From the NCBI GenBank assembly GCA_963736445.1, contig CAVTOY010000010.1:165260-229259 (forward strand): 64,000 nucleotides of DNA, given 5' to 3'. Below the pieces are notes generated by a model that was not told the DNA's origin, ran no database searches, and saw nothing but the letters and a program-made list of their open reading frames with translations. The stretch comes from Thiosocius sp963736445. GTDB lineage: Bacteria > Pseudomonadota > Gammaproteobacteria > Chromatiales > Chromatiaceae. Both the position numbers and the translations under genes were made by a program. Of this stretch, positions 40,510 through 49,812 are shown one piece after another. Position 1 is the first letter of the stretch. Each line of letters begins with the position of its first letter.

Positions 40510-40913
40510 GACCGCATTCCAAGCTGCTCAGCAAGCGCTTGTCAACAGATCTGGAGGTCAAGACAAAGGCGTCGGCCATCCCTGCGTGGACATATCATAG
40601 ACGGCGCCGATAAGCGACACGCCAATATTGACAGCGTGCCGTTGGACGAATGCCCCCGCAGGCCGCGCAACCTGGGGTCCCATGGCTCGGGATCCGGTCC
40701 TCGAAATACTGCTCCCTGGTCGAGGCTTCGACGCCTTGATGCTGGTTTCTGTGAACTTCATGGCCTTAAGATCTGCTCTCGGGGTAAACACCCTGAGGTC
40801 GAAAAATGCTCACAGTAGCGCGCAAGTAAGTGAACGCTTAACTGAGAGCATGAAATACGGATAAGTCTCTGCCAACAGGGTCAGAATGAATGCATCAGAA
40901 GGGGGAAACTGAC
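40510..40913. other. Gap with a possible integrase remnant at the edge of the accessory locus
   Basis: This 404-bp stretch has no intact gene. On the - strand, from 40761, about 16 codons read MKFTETSIKASKPRPG, which resembles the N-terminus of P4-type tyrosine recombinases, then the frame loses resemblance. No tRNA gene or flanking direct repeat is visible next to it. Confidence 0.35.
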
Positions 40914-41378
40914 GTGAACTACTGGTTGATGAAATCCGAGCCCGATGTCTTCGGAATCGACCACCTCAAAGCCATGCCGAAAAAGACGGAGCACTGGGAC
41001 GGTGTCCGCAACTATCAGGCGCGCAACATGATGCGCGACGACATGAAGAAGGGGGACCAAGTCTTTTTTTATCACTCTAACTGCGACGAGCCAGGTATCG
41101 TCGGCATCATGGAGGTCGCCAGAGCAGGATATCCGGACCACACGGCATTCGATCCAGATGCGAAGTACTATGATCCCAAGAGCGATCCGGAGGATCCGCG
41201 TTGGTATATGGTCGATGTGAAGTACAAACGCCACCTCAAGCGCAATATCTCCTTGCGCGAACTCAAGGCACTGGATGATCCGCGACTGCGGGACCTGCCA
41301 CTACTGCGCAAGGGCAATCGACTCTCGATCATGCCGTTGAGCAAACAACACTGGGATACCATTCTCGGCCTCGAATGA
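40914..41378 (+). CDS. EVE-domain protein
   Basis: The product has 154 aa from a GTG at 40914 with AGGGGGAA 8 nt upstream (an in-frame ATG at 40890 is the alternative). It begins NYWLMKSEPDVFGIDHL, then GVRNYQARNMMRD and GDQVFFYHSNCDEPGIVGI, the EVE (PUA-like) fold signature. EVE proteins bind modified bases in DNA or RNA. It is about 30 bp upstream of the sulfurtransferase gene on the same strand. Confidence 0.9.
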   Translation: MNYWLMKSEPDVFGIDHLKAMPKKTEHWDGVRNYQARNMMRDDMKKGDQVFFYHSNCDEPGIVGIMEVARAGYPDHTAFDPDAKYYDPKSDPEDPRWYMVDVKYKRHLKRNISLRELKALDDPRLRDLPLLRKGNRLSIMPLSKQHWDTILGLE

Positions 41379-41409
41379 TAGCCGCTACACCGCCTTCTGT
41401 GCCGAGATC

Positions 41410-42267
41410 ATGTCATTCAGCACCCTGATCGATTGTGAGACGCTGGCCGCCCGGCTCAACGAAACCGATTGGCGGATATTCGATTGTCGCTTCGATCTGG
41501 CCGATACGCGGCGTGGTGAGCGGGCTTATGCCACAGGGCATATCCCCGGGTCCTTCTACGCCCATCTCGACCGCGACCTGTCGGGCCCGATTACACCGCG
41601 CAGCGGGCGCCACCCGCTGCCCGAGATCGCCAACCTGCGGGCATGGCTGGGCGCGCGTGGCGTCGCCAGGGACACCCAGGTAATCGCCTACGACGATACC
41701 GGCGGCACGATGGCGGTGCGCCTGTGGTGGCTGCTGCGCTGGCAGGGACATCGCCAGGTGGCACTGCTGGATGGCGGCCTGCCGGCGTGGATCAATGCCG
41801 GTCTGCCGCTGCGGACGGATCCCCCGCCCCCTCCGACCCAGCGGGAATTCCATGCGAGGCCGGACTCGGCGCAGGTAGTCACCAGCGACGAAATTGCCGA
41901 CCAGCTGAACGCCGGCGAAGATCGCCTGCTGCTGCTCGACGCACGTACCGGCGAGCGTTATCGCGGTGAGGTCGAGCCGATCGATCCCGTCGCCGGCCAT
42001 ATTCCCGGTGCCGTCAATCTGCCGCTGCAGGACAATCTGAACGATGACGGTCGCTTCAAGTCACCGGCTGCGCTGCGTTCGCTGTATGAGAAGCTGCTGG
42101 CCGGGCATCCACCCGGCGATGTAGCAGTGATGTGCGGCTCTGGCGTGACCGCGTGTCACAACCTGCTGGCGATGGAACTCGCGGGGCTGACAGGCGGGCG
42201 CCTCTACGCCGGCTCGTGGAGCGAGTGGATTCGCGATCCGAGCCGTCCGGTCGCGACCGGGCCCTGA
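41410..42267 (+). CDS. sseA: 3-mercaptopyruvate/thiosulfate sulfurtransferase
   Basis: The product has 285 aa with two rhodanese domains (about 1-135 inactive, 150-280 active). The active loop is CGSGVTA (about residue 239). This CGSGVT form is typical of mercaptopyruvate sulfurtransferases, while rhodaneses usually have CRKGVT. Substrate-binding RGE...HIPG motifs occur in both halves. Cytoplasmic. It is probably co-transcribed with the EVE gene. Confidence 0.85.
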   Translation: MSFSTLIDCETLAARLNETDWRIFDCRFDLADTRRGERAYATGHIPGSFYAHLDRDLSGPITPRSGRHPLPEIANLRAWLGARGVARDTQVIAYDDTGGTMAVRLWWLLRWQGHRQVALLDGGLPAWINAGLPLRTDPPPPPTQREFHARPDSAQVVTSDEIADQLNAGEDRLLLLDARTGERYRGEVEPIDPVAGHIPGAVNLPLQDNLNDDGRFKSPAALRSLYEKLLAGHPPGDVAVMCGSGVTACHNLLAMELAGLTGGRLYAGSWSEWIRDPSRPVATGP

Positions 42268-42279
42268 GCGGCTATTGGG

Positions 42280-43287
42280 TCAGACGCCCAGCGCGGATAG
42301 ATCGACGCGCATGCTGACGGCCTGTGCGGCCGTCTCTGTCTCATAGACGACCAGGATCGTCGCCTGCGTCTGGTCTTGCTGCAGCAGCGCCAGGCCTTCG
42401 GCCTTCGCACCGCCCGGCGTGCTGACCGCACCCAGCAGGTGGGTCGCCGACGCGGCCCGGTCTTTGCCGGGTATCTGATCATTGCCATCCCACCACCAGA
42501 GACAAAACGGCCCGGTCGCATCGTTGACAGGACCGGAAAGGATCAGAAACCCCTCCTCGACGGCGACCATATCGCGAATACCCTGGCCGTCGAGACAGAC
42601 GAAATACAGTTCGTAGCGTTTCGGCTCATTGAACGTCAACAGCATTACCGGCACCAGATTGTCGCGCAACACCGGGCCGCGAAAGCCCAGGTAGAGCAGC
42701 CCGTCGCGAAACGCGATGCCCTCGATATCGATGCCGTTCTCTTTGCCGGGGATACCCCAGAAAAGCCCGAGCAGCGGGTCTTTACGCAGGCGTTTGGAGA
42801 GATCGATGCGTTGCTTACCACCGAGTTTTCCGGTCGATGGATCGAACGCGACGCGATATAGCCGGCTGCGCGATTCCTGCTGCTCCACCTGCTGTAGGCG
42901 CTCCCGGTTCTTAGCCACCGGGAGTTCCGGCTTGAGCCGCTTGCGCCGCCAGGAATGAGAGCCGACGACATACAGGTAGCTATCGCCGTAGGTAATCGCC
43001 TCGATATCCGTCTCTTGATCCTGCTGGGCTAGCGGCAGTTGTTTTTTCAGCCGCCAACGACGCCCCTCTTTTGCGCTTCGCAGCACCTGCAGCCTGTGTC
43101 CCTCGTCGGCGCCGAGTATCAGATAATTGCCCACCGCCACGGCACCGCTGAGATCCAGGCTCGCGTCGATGGCACCGTTCAGATCCATTGGCTGCAGCGT
43201 CGTGATCCGTTCCGTAGTTCGATCGACCGGATCCGCAGGCGAAACTTGCTCAAGCAATGTACTGTGCCCCCTGCAGCAGAGAGTCAT
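42280..43287 (-). CDS. DUF3616 family protein
   Basis: The product has 335 aa with no signal peptide. The repeated beta-strand pattern (ETDIEAITYGDSYLYVVGSHS, GIDIEGIAFRDGLLYLGFRGP, AKAEGLALLQQ) is that of a beta-propeller-like DUF3616 protein with Asp-Ile-Glu-(G/A)-I motifs. Function unknown. Its start overlaps the end of the upstream 117-aa gene by 38 bp, so the two are coupled. Confidence 0.75.
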   Translation of the reverse strand: MTLCCRGHSTLLEQVSPADPVDRTTERITTLQPMDLNGAIDASLDLSGAVAVGNYLILGADEGHRLQVLRSAKEGRRWRLKKQLPLAQQDQETDIEAITYGDSYLYVVGSHSWRRKRLKPELPVAKNRERLQQVEQQESRSRLYRVAFDPSTGKLGGKQRIDLSKRLRKDPLLGLFWGIPGKENGIDIEGIAFRDGLLYLGFRGPVLRDNLVPVMLLTFNEPKRYELYFVCLDGQGIRDMVAVEEGFLILSGPVNDATGPFCLWWWDGNDQIPGKDRAASATHLLGAVSTPGGAKAEGLALLQQDQTQATILVVYETETAAQAVSMRVDLSALGV

Positions 43288-43603
43288 CGAACACGTCGGG
43301 CAAATGGTCGAGGAAATCGAGGGCCTGCTCGCGCGGCATCGCCAGGCACAGACAACCCGAGGCCTCGGGGTAGATCAGTTCCAGCATCAGCGTTCCAGGA
43401 TCGTCGGCAATATAACATTGCAGTATGACATCGTTGCGGTCGACGACACCGAGAAAGTTCTCAGCGGCGACCAACAGGCGTTTGGCCAGCGGCACGACCC
43501 GGCTGACCGCCAGGGATTCCGGCTGGCTCGAGGTAATGATCACGTCGTTGTGGTAATCGCGGTAAAAGATCCGCAAGGTCCGATGGTCGCCGGCACCGCT
43601 CAT
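43250..43603 (-). CDS. Hypothetical protein coupled to cysS
   Basis: The product has 117 aa from ATG 43603, whose ATGA overlaps the cysS stop. Sequence features are RIFYRDYHNDVIITSSQPE and ECYIADDPGTL-like beta strands, ending in an acidic DHLPDVFDDSLL. No family is recognised. It probably depends on cysS translation, and it in turn overlaps the DUF3616 gene. Confidence 0.6.
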   Translation of the reverse strand: MSGAGDHRTLRIFYRDYHNDVIITSSQPESLAVSRVVPLAKRLLVAAENFLGVVDRNDVILQCYIADDPGTLMLELIYPEASGCLCLAMPREQALDFLDHLPDVFDDSLLQGAQYIA

Positions 43604-44985
43604 GCGCGACGCCAGTTCGTGCCGTCCGGGGTATCCTCGAGCACGATGCCCGCGGCCTTGAGCTCTTCGCGGATGGCATCCGCCGCGGCCCACTGCTTAT
43701 CCCGCTTGGCCTGAATGCGGCGCGCAATCAAGTCATCGATCACGGCATCCGATAGGCCATCAGCCCCTGGGTCCACGCCGCGCAGAAAGATCTCGGGATC
43801 GTCCTTCAGGATACCCAGCAGGCCGCCGAGGCTGCGCAACAGGGCCGCTAGAGCCGCCGCCCGTTCTGGATGTTCAGTGCGGGTGCGGTTGATCTCGCGT
43901 GCCAAGTCGAAAAGTGCGGCGAGCGCTTCCGGGGTGTTGAAATCGTCCGCCATTGCGGCATGGAATCTTTTCTCCAGCGCCTCATCCGATGCCGGCTCAG
44001 CGTCCGGAAGACCACGCAGGGCCGTGTAGAAGCGGGTCAACGCAGCACGCGCATTGTCGAGATGTTCGTCGTCATAGTGCAGCGGCGAACGGTATTGACT
44101 GGTCAGGATGAAATAGCGCACCTCCTCCGGTCGGTAGCGCGCCAGGATTTCACGCACGGTGAAGAAGTTGCCCAGCGACTTCGACATCTTCTCGTCGTTG
44201 ATGCGTACAAAACCATTGTGCATCCAGTAGCGGACGAAGGGATGACCCGTGGCCCCTTCCGACTGCGCTATCTCGTTTTCGTGATGCGGAAAGGTCAGGT
44301 CGGCCCCCCCGCCATGGATATCGAAGGTAGAGCCCAGTGCCTTGGTCGACATCGCTGAGCACTCAATATGCCAGCCCGGGCGACCTGCGCCCCAGGGCGA
44401 CTCCCAGGCGGGCTCACCGGGCTTGGCCGATTTCCACAGCACAAAGTCGAGCGGATCGCGCTTGACCTCGCCGGGCTCGACGCGCGCTCCCGCCTGCAGA
44501 TCGTCGATCGACTTGCCGGACAACCGGCCGTATCCGTGGAAGCTCTTTACATCGTAATACACGTCGCCGTTGTCGGCGGCATAGGCATGCCCGCGCTCGA
44601 TCAGGCGCGCGATCATCGAAATGATATCGGGTAGATGTTCGGTCGCCCTGGGCTCCTGATCGGGCGGCAGTATCCCCAGGGCCTCGGCATCTTCGTGCAT
44701 CGCCCGGATATAGCGTTCGGTCAGTTCGGTAAAGGGTTCACCCCGTTCGTTGGCGCGATTGATAATCTTGTCGTCGATATCCGTGATGTTGCGGACATAG
44801 GTGACCTCATAGCCCAGCCACCGCAGGTAGCGCGCGACCACATCGAACACCACCATGACCCTGGCATGACCCAGATGGCACAGGTCATACACCGTCATGC
44901 CGCACACGTACATGGAGACGCGCCCCGACTCGAGCGGCGTGAACGTCTGCTTTGCCCGATGGAGATCGTTATAGATACTCAGCAT
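43600..44985 (-). CDS. cysS: Cysteinyl-tRNA synthetase
   Basis: The product has 461 aa, a standard class I synthetase. HIGH-type CHLGHARVM lies at about residue 36, with zinc ligands Cys28 and CSAM/H in the GWHIECSAMS region, and KMSKSLGNF at about residue 266. A DALR-type helical domain and a short C-terminal domain (LIARRIQAKRDKQWAAAD) complete it. The gene is divergent from ppiA. Confidence 0.97.
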   Translation of the reverse strand: MLSIYNDLHRAKQTFTPLESGRVSMYVCGMTVYDLCHLGHARVMVVFDVVARYLRWLGYEVTYVRNITDIDDKIINRANERGEPFTELTERYIRAMHEDAEALGILPPDQEPRATEHLPDIISMIARLIERGHAYAADNGDVYYDVKSFHGYGRLSGKSIDDLQAGARVEPGEVKRDPLDFVLWKSAKPGEPAWESPWGAGRPGWHIECSAMSTKALGSTFDIHGGGADLTFPHHENEIAQSEGATGHPFVRYWMHNGFVRINDEKMSKSLGNFFTVREILARYRPEEVRYFILTSQYRSPLHYDDEHLDNARAALTRFYTALRGLPDAEPASDEALEKRFHAAMADDFNTPEALAALFDLAREINRTRTEHPERAAALAALLRSLGGLLGILKDDPEIFLRGVDPGADGLSDAVIDDLIARRIQAKRDKQWAAADAIREELKAAGIVLEDTPDGTNWRRA

Positions 44986-45282
44986 GGTGGTTCAGGAAAA
45001 AACTCGTCAACACATAAGACGTGGCGGTACATACTAACCCCCAACGCTGCAGACATCGATACGCCGAGCGACCTATCGGCGCCACGGCGCGCGACCAGCG
45101 ACTGGATTGTATCGCCGGTGTCGCCGCAGACAAACGGCCCGCAAAACCGGCCTGTGCGAACGGACGATCGCGGTTTGGGATTAAAGCGAGGGCCGCTGCC
45201 CCTTCCGGTTCGGACAAAGGGTTTTGTGCCGCCGCTCGGACGGCTACACTGATGTGCTCTAGTCTCAAATCGAGGTCGATCG

Positions 45283-45846
45283 ATGAAACCCATTGCCCTG
45301 TCGCTGCTCGCCGGCCTGCTGTTCCTGGTTTGTTCGGCGGTACAGGCCGACACGGTCGCCGTCATGCTGAAGACCAGCAAGGGCGACATCACCCTCGAGC
45401 TCGACGCTGAAAAGGCGCCCCAGTCGGTCGAGAATTTTCTCGCGTACGTCGATGCCGGTTTCTACGACGGCACCATTTTTCACCGGGTAATTCCGGACTT
45501 CATGATCCAGGGCGGCGGACTCGATCCGGACATGACGAAAAAGGTCACCCGCGACCCGGTCCAGAACGAGGCCAAGAACGGCCTAAAGAATCTGCGCGGC
45601 ACCGTCGCGATGGCCCGCACCCAGGCCCCGCATTCGGCGACGGCGCAGTTCTTCATCAATCATAAGGACAACGCCAACCTCGATTATCCCAGCTTCGATG
45701 GTTGGGGTTATGCGGTATTCGGCCGCGTGACCGATGGCATGGACGTGGTGGACGCCATCGCGGCCGCGCCGACCACGACGCGTGCCGGACGCCGCGACGT
45801 ACCGCAGGAGACCATCGTGATTGAGTCCGTGACGCGTTCGCCGTGA
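45283..45846 (+). CDS. ppiA: Periplasmic peptidyl-prolyl cis-trans isomerase (cyclophilin)
   Basis: The product has 187 aa with a signal peptide (LAGLLFLVCSAVQA) and a complete cyclophilin domain: FHRVIPDFMIQGGG, MARTQAPHSATAQFFIN, and FGRVTDGMDVVDAI. It accelerates proline isomerisation in exported proteins. It is followed by its cytoplasmic paralog after 74 bp. Confidence 0.92.
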   Translation: MKPIALSLLAGLLFLVCSAVQADTVAVMLKTSKGDITLELDAEKAPQSVENFLAYVDAGFYDGTIFHRVIPDFMIQGGGLDPDMTKKVTRDPVQNEAKNGLKNLRGTVAMARTQAPHSATAQFFINHKDNANLDYPSFDGWGYAVFGRVTDGMDVVDAIAAAPTTTRAGRRDVPQETIVIESVTRSP

Positions 45847-45920
45847 GCACGCCGAACTCTAGTCACCCATTCGCCGGCATCACCGGATAATCTCAGAACA
45901 GCGACACCAGGAGCATCGGC

Positions 45921-46409
45921 ATGATAACGCTGACCACCAACTACGGCGACATCGTCATCGAACTCGACCACGAAAAAGCCCCCAAGACCTGCGAGAACTT
46001 TGAGCAGTATGTACGCGACGGCCACTACGACGGCACGGTATTCCATCGCGTGATCAACAATTTCATGATCCAGGGCGGCGGCTTCATGCCGGATATGATG
46101 CAGAAGCCGACGCGGGACCCAATCGACAACGAGGCCAAGAACGGGTTGCGCAATGTAACCGGCAGCATCGCGATGGCGCGCACCTCGGCGCCACATTCAG
46201 CGAGCGCGCAGTTCTTTATCAACATCAAGGACAATAGTTTTCTCGATTATCCCGGGCAGGACGGTTGGGGCTATTGCGTCTTCGGCAAGGTCACCGACGG
46301 CATGGACGTGATCGACAAGATCAAGATCGTCGAGACGACCAATCGCGCCGGCCACTCGGATGTCCCGGCCGATCCGGTGGTGATCGAAAAGGCGGAGATC
46401 ACGGACTAG
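45921..46409 (+). CDS. ppiB: Cytoplasmic peptidyl-prolyl cis-trans isomerase (cyclophilin)
   Basis: The product has 162 aa without a signal peptide. Active-site residues are in FHRVINNFMIQGGGF, MARTSAPHSASAQFFIN and GYCVFGKVTDGMDV. The cysS-ppiA-ppiB-lpxH order resembles that of other gammaproteobacteria. Confidence 0.94.
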   Translation: MITLTTNYGDIVIELDHEKAPKTCENFEQYVRDGHYDGTVFHRVINNFMIQGGGFMPDMMQKPTRDPIDNEAKNGLRNVTGSIAMARTSAPHSASAQFFINIKDNSFLDYPGQDGWGYCVFGKVTDGMDVIDKIKIVETTNRAGHSDVPADPVVIEKAEITD

Positions 46410-46524
46410 CCTAGAGATCTCACCAGCCGGCCCAGGGCTGCCTGGTAAGCGCTTGAACTTGCAGCGGCATGAGCCCACCTGAACCAAGTTCGAAAAATGA
46501 CACCCTGTTTTCGCCGCTGGCACA

Positions 46525-47394
46525 TCAGAGCACGTAGAGCAGAACCACGGGCAGCACCACAAGGCTGGCCAGGTTGCCGAGCAAGACCACGGCCGCCACC
46601 TTGTGCGGTTCGATGTCGTAGCGCTCGGCGAGCATGAAGTTCAGCACGGCAGGCGGCAAGGCGGCGAACACGATCAATTGTGCCATCTGAAGCTGCGGCA
46701 GATCGATCAGCAACAATGCCAGCCACGCCATCAGCAGGCCGCTCAGCGGGCAAAGCACGGCCCCGGCCAGACCGATGCGCCAATCGGACAAGTCGACCAC
46801 GGTCATGCGCACGCCCAGCGCGAACAGCATCAACGGAATGGAGATCTGGCCCAGCAGATCGATGGCCTGATGCAGCGGACCAGGCACCTGCACCTGCAAC
46901 ACCGCCACCACGAGCCCGGCCAGGGTGGCCAGCAGCATCGGCATGCGGATCAGCTTGAGCGGATTGACGTGGCCGGTCAGCATCGCGTTGCCGACCGTGA
47001 AATGCAGCGTATTCTCGACCAGGAACAGGATCATCGCCGCCGGCAGCGCAGACTCACCGAACGCGAACAGCGCCAGCGGCAGCCCCATATTGCCGGAGTT
47101 GTTGAACATCATCGGAGGCAGAAAGACATCCCTTCGGTAGCCGAACAGCCGCGCAAACGGCCAGGCGATCAGCCCCGAACCCAGGACCACCAGGGCGGCG
47201 GCCAGCGCCAGGTCGGCATAGCGGGCCAGTTCGAAACCCTCTCCCGACAACACCGAGAAAATCAGGGCCGGCGTGAAGATCTCCAGATTTAGCCGATTCG
47301 CCGACGCCATGTCCGGGCCGAAACGACGGGCGTATGCGTAGCCGAGCAACACAATCGCGAAGATTGGGAAGACAATCTCGAATACCTGGTACAT
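46525..47394 (-). CDS. Auxin-efflux-carrier (AEC) family transporter
   Basis: The product has 289 aa from ATG 47394, with eight to ten membrane helices in two halves. Typical parts are FPIFAIVLLGYAYAR at the start, MMFNNSGNMGLPLALFAFG (about 90-108), and a C-terminal half with GVRMTVVD. AEC proteins are secondary transporters of small organic acids; the substrate is not predictable. It stands between ppiB and lpxH on the opposite strand. Confidence 0.82.
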   Translation of the reverse strand: MYQVFEIVFPIFAIVLLGYAYARRFGPDMASANRLNLEIFTPALIFSVLSGEGFELARYADLALAAALVVLGSGLIAWPFARLFGYRRDVFLPPMMFNNSGNMGLPLALFAFGESALPAAMILFLVENTLHFTVGNAMLTGHVNPLKLIRMPMLLATLAGLVVAVLQVQVPGPLHQAIDLLGQISIPLMLFALGVRMTVVDLSDWRIGLAGAVLCPLSGLLMAWLALLLIDLPQLQMAQLIVFAALPPAVLNFMLAERYDIEPHKVAAVVLLGNLASLVVLPVVLLYVL

Positions 47395-47495
47395 GACCGG
47401 CCCGCCGTGTGCAAACGGCTCAGGATACGACCATGGTCCCTGGACCACAACGCGGTGTCAGCGGCGTGTCCGATCAGTGGTTACAATCGGGCGCT

Positions 47496-48230
47496 ATGGC
47501 TAGGCAATGGTTCATTTCGGATCTGCATCTGGCGAGCGAGCGCCCCGGAACACTGAACCTGTTCGAGCACTTTCTCGCCGACCACCCCTCAGCAGGCGAT
47601 CGCCTGTTCATCCTCGGCGATCTGTTCGACGTATGGATCGGCGACGACGATGATGCCGAATTGGCGACCCGGGTTCGACAGGCCATTCGGAAAGCCACGG
47701 ATCGTCGCGTAGCAACTTTCGTTCAGCACGGCAATCGCGACTTTCTGATAGGCCGGCGGCTGATGCAAGAAAGCGGCGCGTGTCTGCTTCCCGACCGGCA
47801 CGTGATCCGCGTGGCGAACCAGCCAACACTGCTCATGCATGGCGATCTGCTGTGTACCGACGATGTGGACTACCAGCGCGCGCGGCGCCGATTCCGCAAT
47901 CCGCTGCTCCAATGGCTAATGCTACGCAAAACCCTGCACGAGCGGCGCCGCATCGCCGCGGATTACCGCCGGCGCAGCGGTGAAGAGACGGCGCTCAAGC
48001 CGGCTGAGATCATGGACGTGAACCCGGCCGCCGTAGTCCGCGAGCTACAGAGACACCGCGTTCGGCAGTTGATACATGGCCACACCCACCGTGCGGCCAC
48101 CCACCGGCACACACTGCCTGATGGCAGCCAGGCGAGGCGCATCGTGCTGCCGGAGTGGCATAGCGATCGCGCGGCCGCCTGGGCGGATGACGGCAGTCGC
48201 CTGCAAGAGGTCCACCTGGTACGCGGTTGA
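47496..48230 (+). CDS. lpxH: UDP-2,3-diacylglucosamine diphosphatase
   Basis: The product has 244 aa from ATG 47496. Metallophosphoesterase motifs are FISDLHL (about 6-12), GDLFDVWIGDDDD, GNRDFLIG, HGDLLCTDD and HGHTHR. It hydrolyses UDP-2,3-diacylglucosamine to lipid X in lipid A synthesis at the inner face of the membrane. The frame is open upstream but without homology. It is convergent, with zero gap, with the next gene. Confidence 0.95.
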   Translation: MARQWFISDLHLASERPGTLNLFEHFLADHPSAGDRLFILGDLFDVWIGDDDDAELATRVRQAIRKATDRRVATFVQHGNRDFLIGRRLMQESGACLLPDRHVIRVANQPTLLMHGDLLCTDDVDYQRARRRFRNPLLQWLMLRKTLHERRRIAADYRRRSGEETALKPAEIMDVNPAAVVRELQRHRVRQLIHGHTHRAATHRHTLPDGSQARRIVLPEWHSDRAAAWADDGSRLQEVHLVRG

Positions 48231-48926
48231 TCAAATCGCGCCCGGGAAGGACATCGGCTGACGCTCGAAACTCTCGGGCAGCGTGAATAACGCGCTGTCT
48301 GCGTCGTAATCGGCATCGAAATCGACCAACGATTGACTGCGCCCCTTACTGCGTTCGTGCATCGGCAGGCCAAACTGCAGTGAGCGATCAGCCGCATAGA
48401 CATTGGCCGCCAGATCACAGGCGCTGCGGCCGCTCAGCGGCGTCGCATCGAGCGCCTGCGCCTGAATGCGCGCCAACGCCATTTTGAACTCCGCCAGCGC
48501 TTCCACCGTTTCCTGCATGGCGCCCTGCAGCACAACCAGCTCGCTGCACAACTCGCCGTTGGCTAGCAGGCGCACATTCTTTGGCTGAATCCCGCCCACG
48601 GCAGGGGCCTGCTCATCGAGTTCGACCTGCTCCTGAAGGATTAGGCTGTCGTTAGGCTCGGGCACGCTGAACGGCGGCTGCATGACGCGGACGGAGCGTT
48701 CGGACAGTGACACGTTGTACAACATCTCCTGGCGTCGATCGAACAGCGTATAGCCATCGCCGTCGACGCCCTCGTCCAGGCGCAGATGATCGGCACTCAC
48801 GATCACCCGACTGACGTAGGGCTCGCTGCCCTGCTCCCACACCTGATAGACCAGCAGTGCGGCGGGTTCGGCGAGCACCTGCAGGGTCGTCGACCACAGC
48901 GCCAGCGAGATCAGGATTTTTTGCAT
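48231..48926 (-). CDS. Hypothetical exported protein
   Basis: The product has 231 aa with a signal peptide (MQKILISLALWSTTLQVLA). Mature part: a beta-rich segment (VSRVIVSADHLRLDEG, FDRRQEMLYNVS) reminiscent of DUF4412-like periplasmic proteins, then a helical region. No family is assigned with confidence. It starts 16 bp inside the DUF455 gene, so it is translationally coupled. Confidence 0.55.
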   Translation of the reverse strand: MQKILISLALWSTTLQVLAEPAALLVYQVWEQGSEPYVSRVIVSADHLRLDEGVDGDGYTLFDRRQEMLYNVSLSERSVRVMQPPFSVPEPNDSLILQEQVELDEQAPAVGGIQPKNVRLLANGELCSELVVLQGAMQETVEALAEFKMALARIQAQALDATPLSGRSACDLAANVYAADRSLQFGLPMHERSKGRSQSLVDFDADYDADSALFTLPESFERQPMSFPGAI

Positions 48927-49720
48927 AGTGCCTCCAGGCGTCCCAGCTCCGATTCAGTAAATCCCGCCTCGCGGCGGGCAGTTTTATGCAGCGGACAGCG
49001 AACGCCGCCAGGCAGGTGCGTCGCCAGCATGTCGAAATAGACGGTCTCCGGATCCAGCGCGCCTTTCTCACAGAGATACCGGAACCAACGCGTACCGGCC
49101 TCGACGTGGCTGATTTCATCGCGCAGGATAATGCGCAAAATGGCCACTGTCAGTTCGTCCCCGACCGCGGCGAATCGCTCCATCATCCCGGGCGTTACGT
49201 CTAGACCTCGCGCCTCCATGACACGCGGCACCAGCGCCATTCGCAGCATTGCATCGTGGGCGGTCTTCTGCGCCAGATCCCACAGGCCATTGTGGGCCGG
49301 GAAATCACCATAAGCATAGCCGAGCTGGCCCAGACGCCCCTGCAACAGTGCGAAATGATGGGCCTCCTCGGCCGCCACCCGGGTCCAGTCGCTGTAGTAG
49401 TCGTCGGGGAAACCACGGAAGCGAAATACGGCGTCGCAGGCCAGGTTGATGGCGTTGAACTCGATGTGCGCGACCGCATGTATCAAGGCCGCCCGCCCTT
49501 CTGGCGTTCCCAGGCGACGCCGCGCCAGCGCGCCGGGCCTTACCAGCGTCGGACGCTCTGGCCGGCCGGCGTCGCGCAGGGTGGGCGCATGGCCAGCCGG
49601 ATTCCGTCGCAACCGGCCGGCTGCCCAGTCATCCCGGAGCCGCTCGGCGAACGCGAGTTTCTGAGCGACATCGGTACAACGCAGGCATTGTTCGGCGGCG
49701 GCGTACAGATCCGATAACAT
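48911..49720 (-). CDS. DUF455 ferritin-like protein
   Basis: The product has 269 aa. Diiron-type ligands are spread over four helices: HAVAHIEFNAI, AAEEAHHFALL and RDEISHVEAG. This fits the DUF455 branch of the ferritin-like superfamily, related in fold to tRNA hydroxylase MiaE. Probable metal-dependent oxidase; substrate unknown. The exported-protein gene overlaps its end. Confidence 0.82.
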   Translation of the reverse strand: MLSDLYAAAEQCLRCTDVAQKLAFAERLRDDWAAGRLRRNPAGHAPTLRDAGRPERPTLVRPGALARRRLGTPEGRAALIHAVAHIEFNAINLACDAVFRFRGFPDDYYSDWTRVAAEEAHHFALLQGRLGQLGYAYGDFPAHNGLWDLAQKTAHDAMLRMALVPRVMEARGLDVTPGMMERFAAVGDELTVAILRIILRDEISHVEAGTRWFRYLCEKGALDPETVYFDMLATHLPGGVRCPLHKTARREAGFTESELGRLEALCKKS

Positions 49721-49812
49721 CCGCGCAGTCTAGCAGCCTGTATAGCGCCCCCGATCGCCGGTATCTTGTCGACCGTCATCGGCATCGCCCGGTCCAACAT
49801 AAGCAGTGTCTT

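Noticed and set aside
40558..40791. A full 77-aa gene on the - strand
   Set aside because: Only the first residues from 40761 resemble anything known; the rest has no ribosome site support, so it is treated as a remnant.
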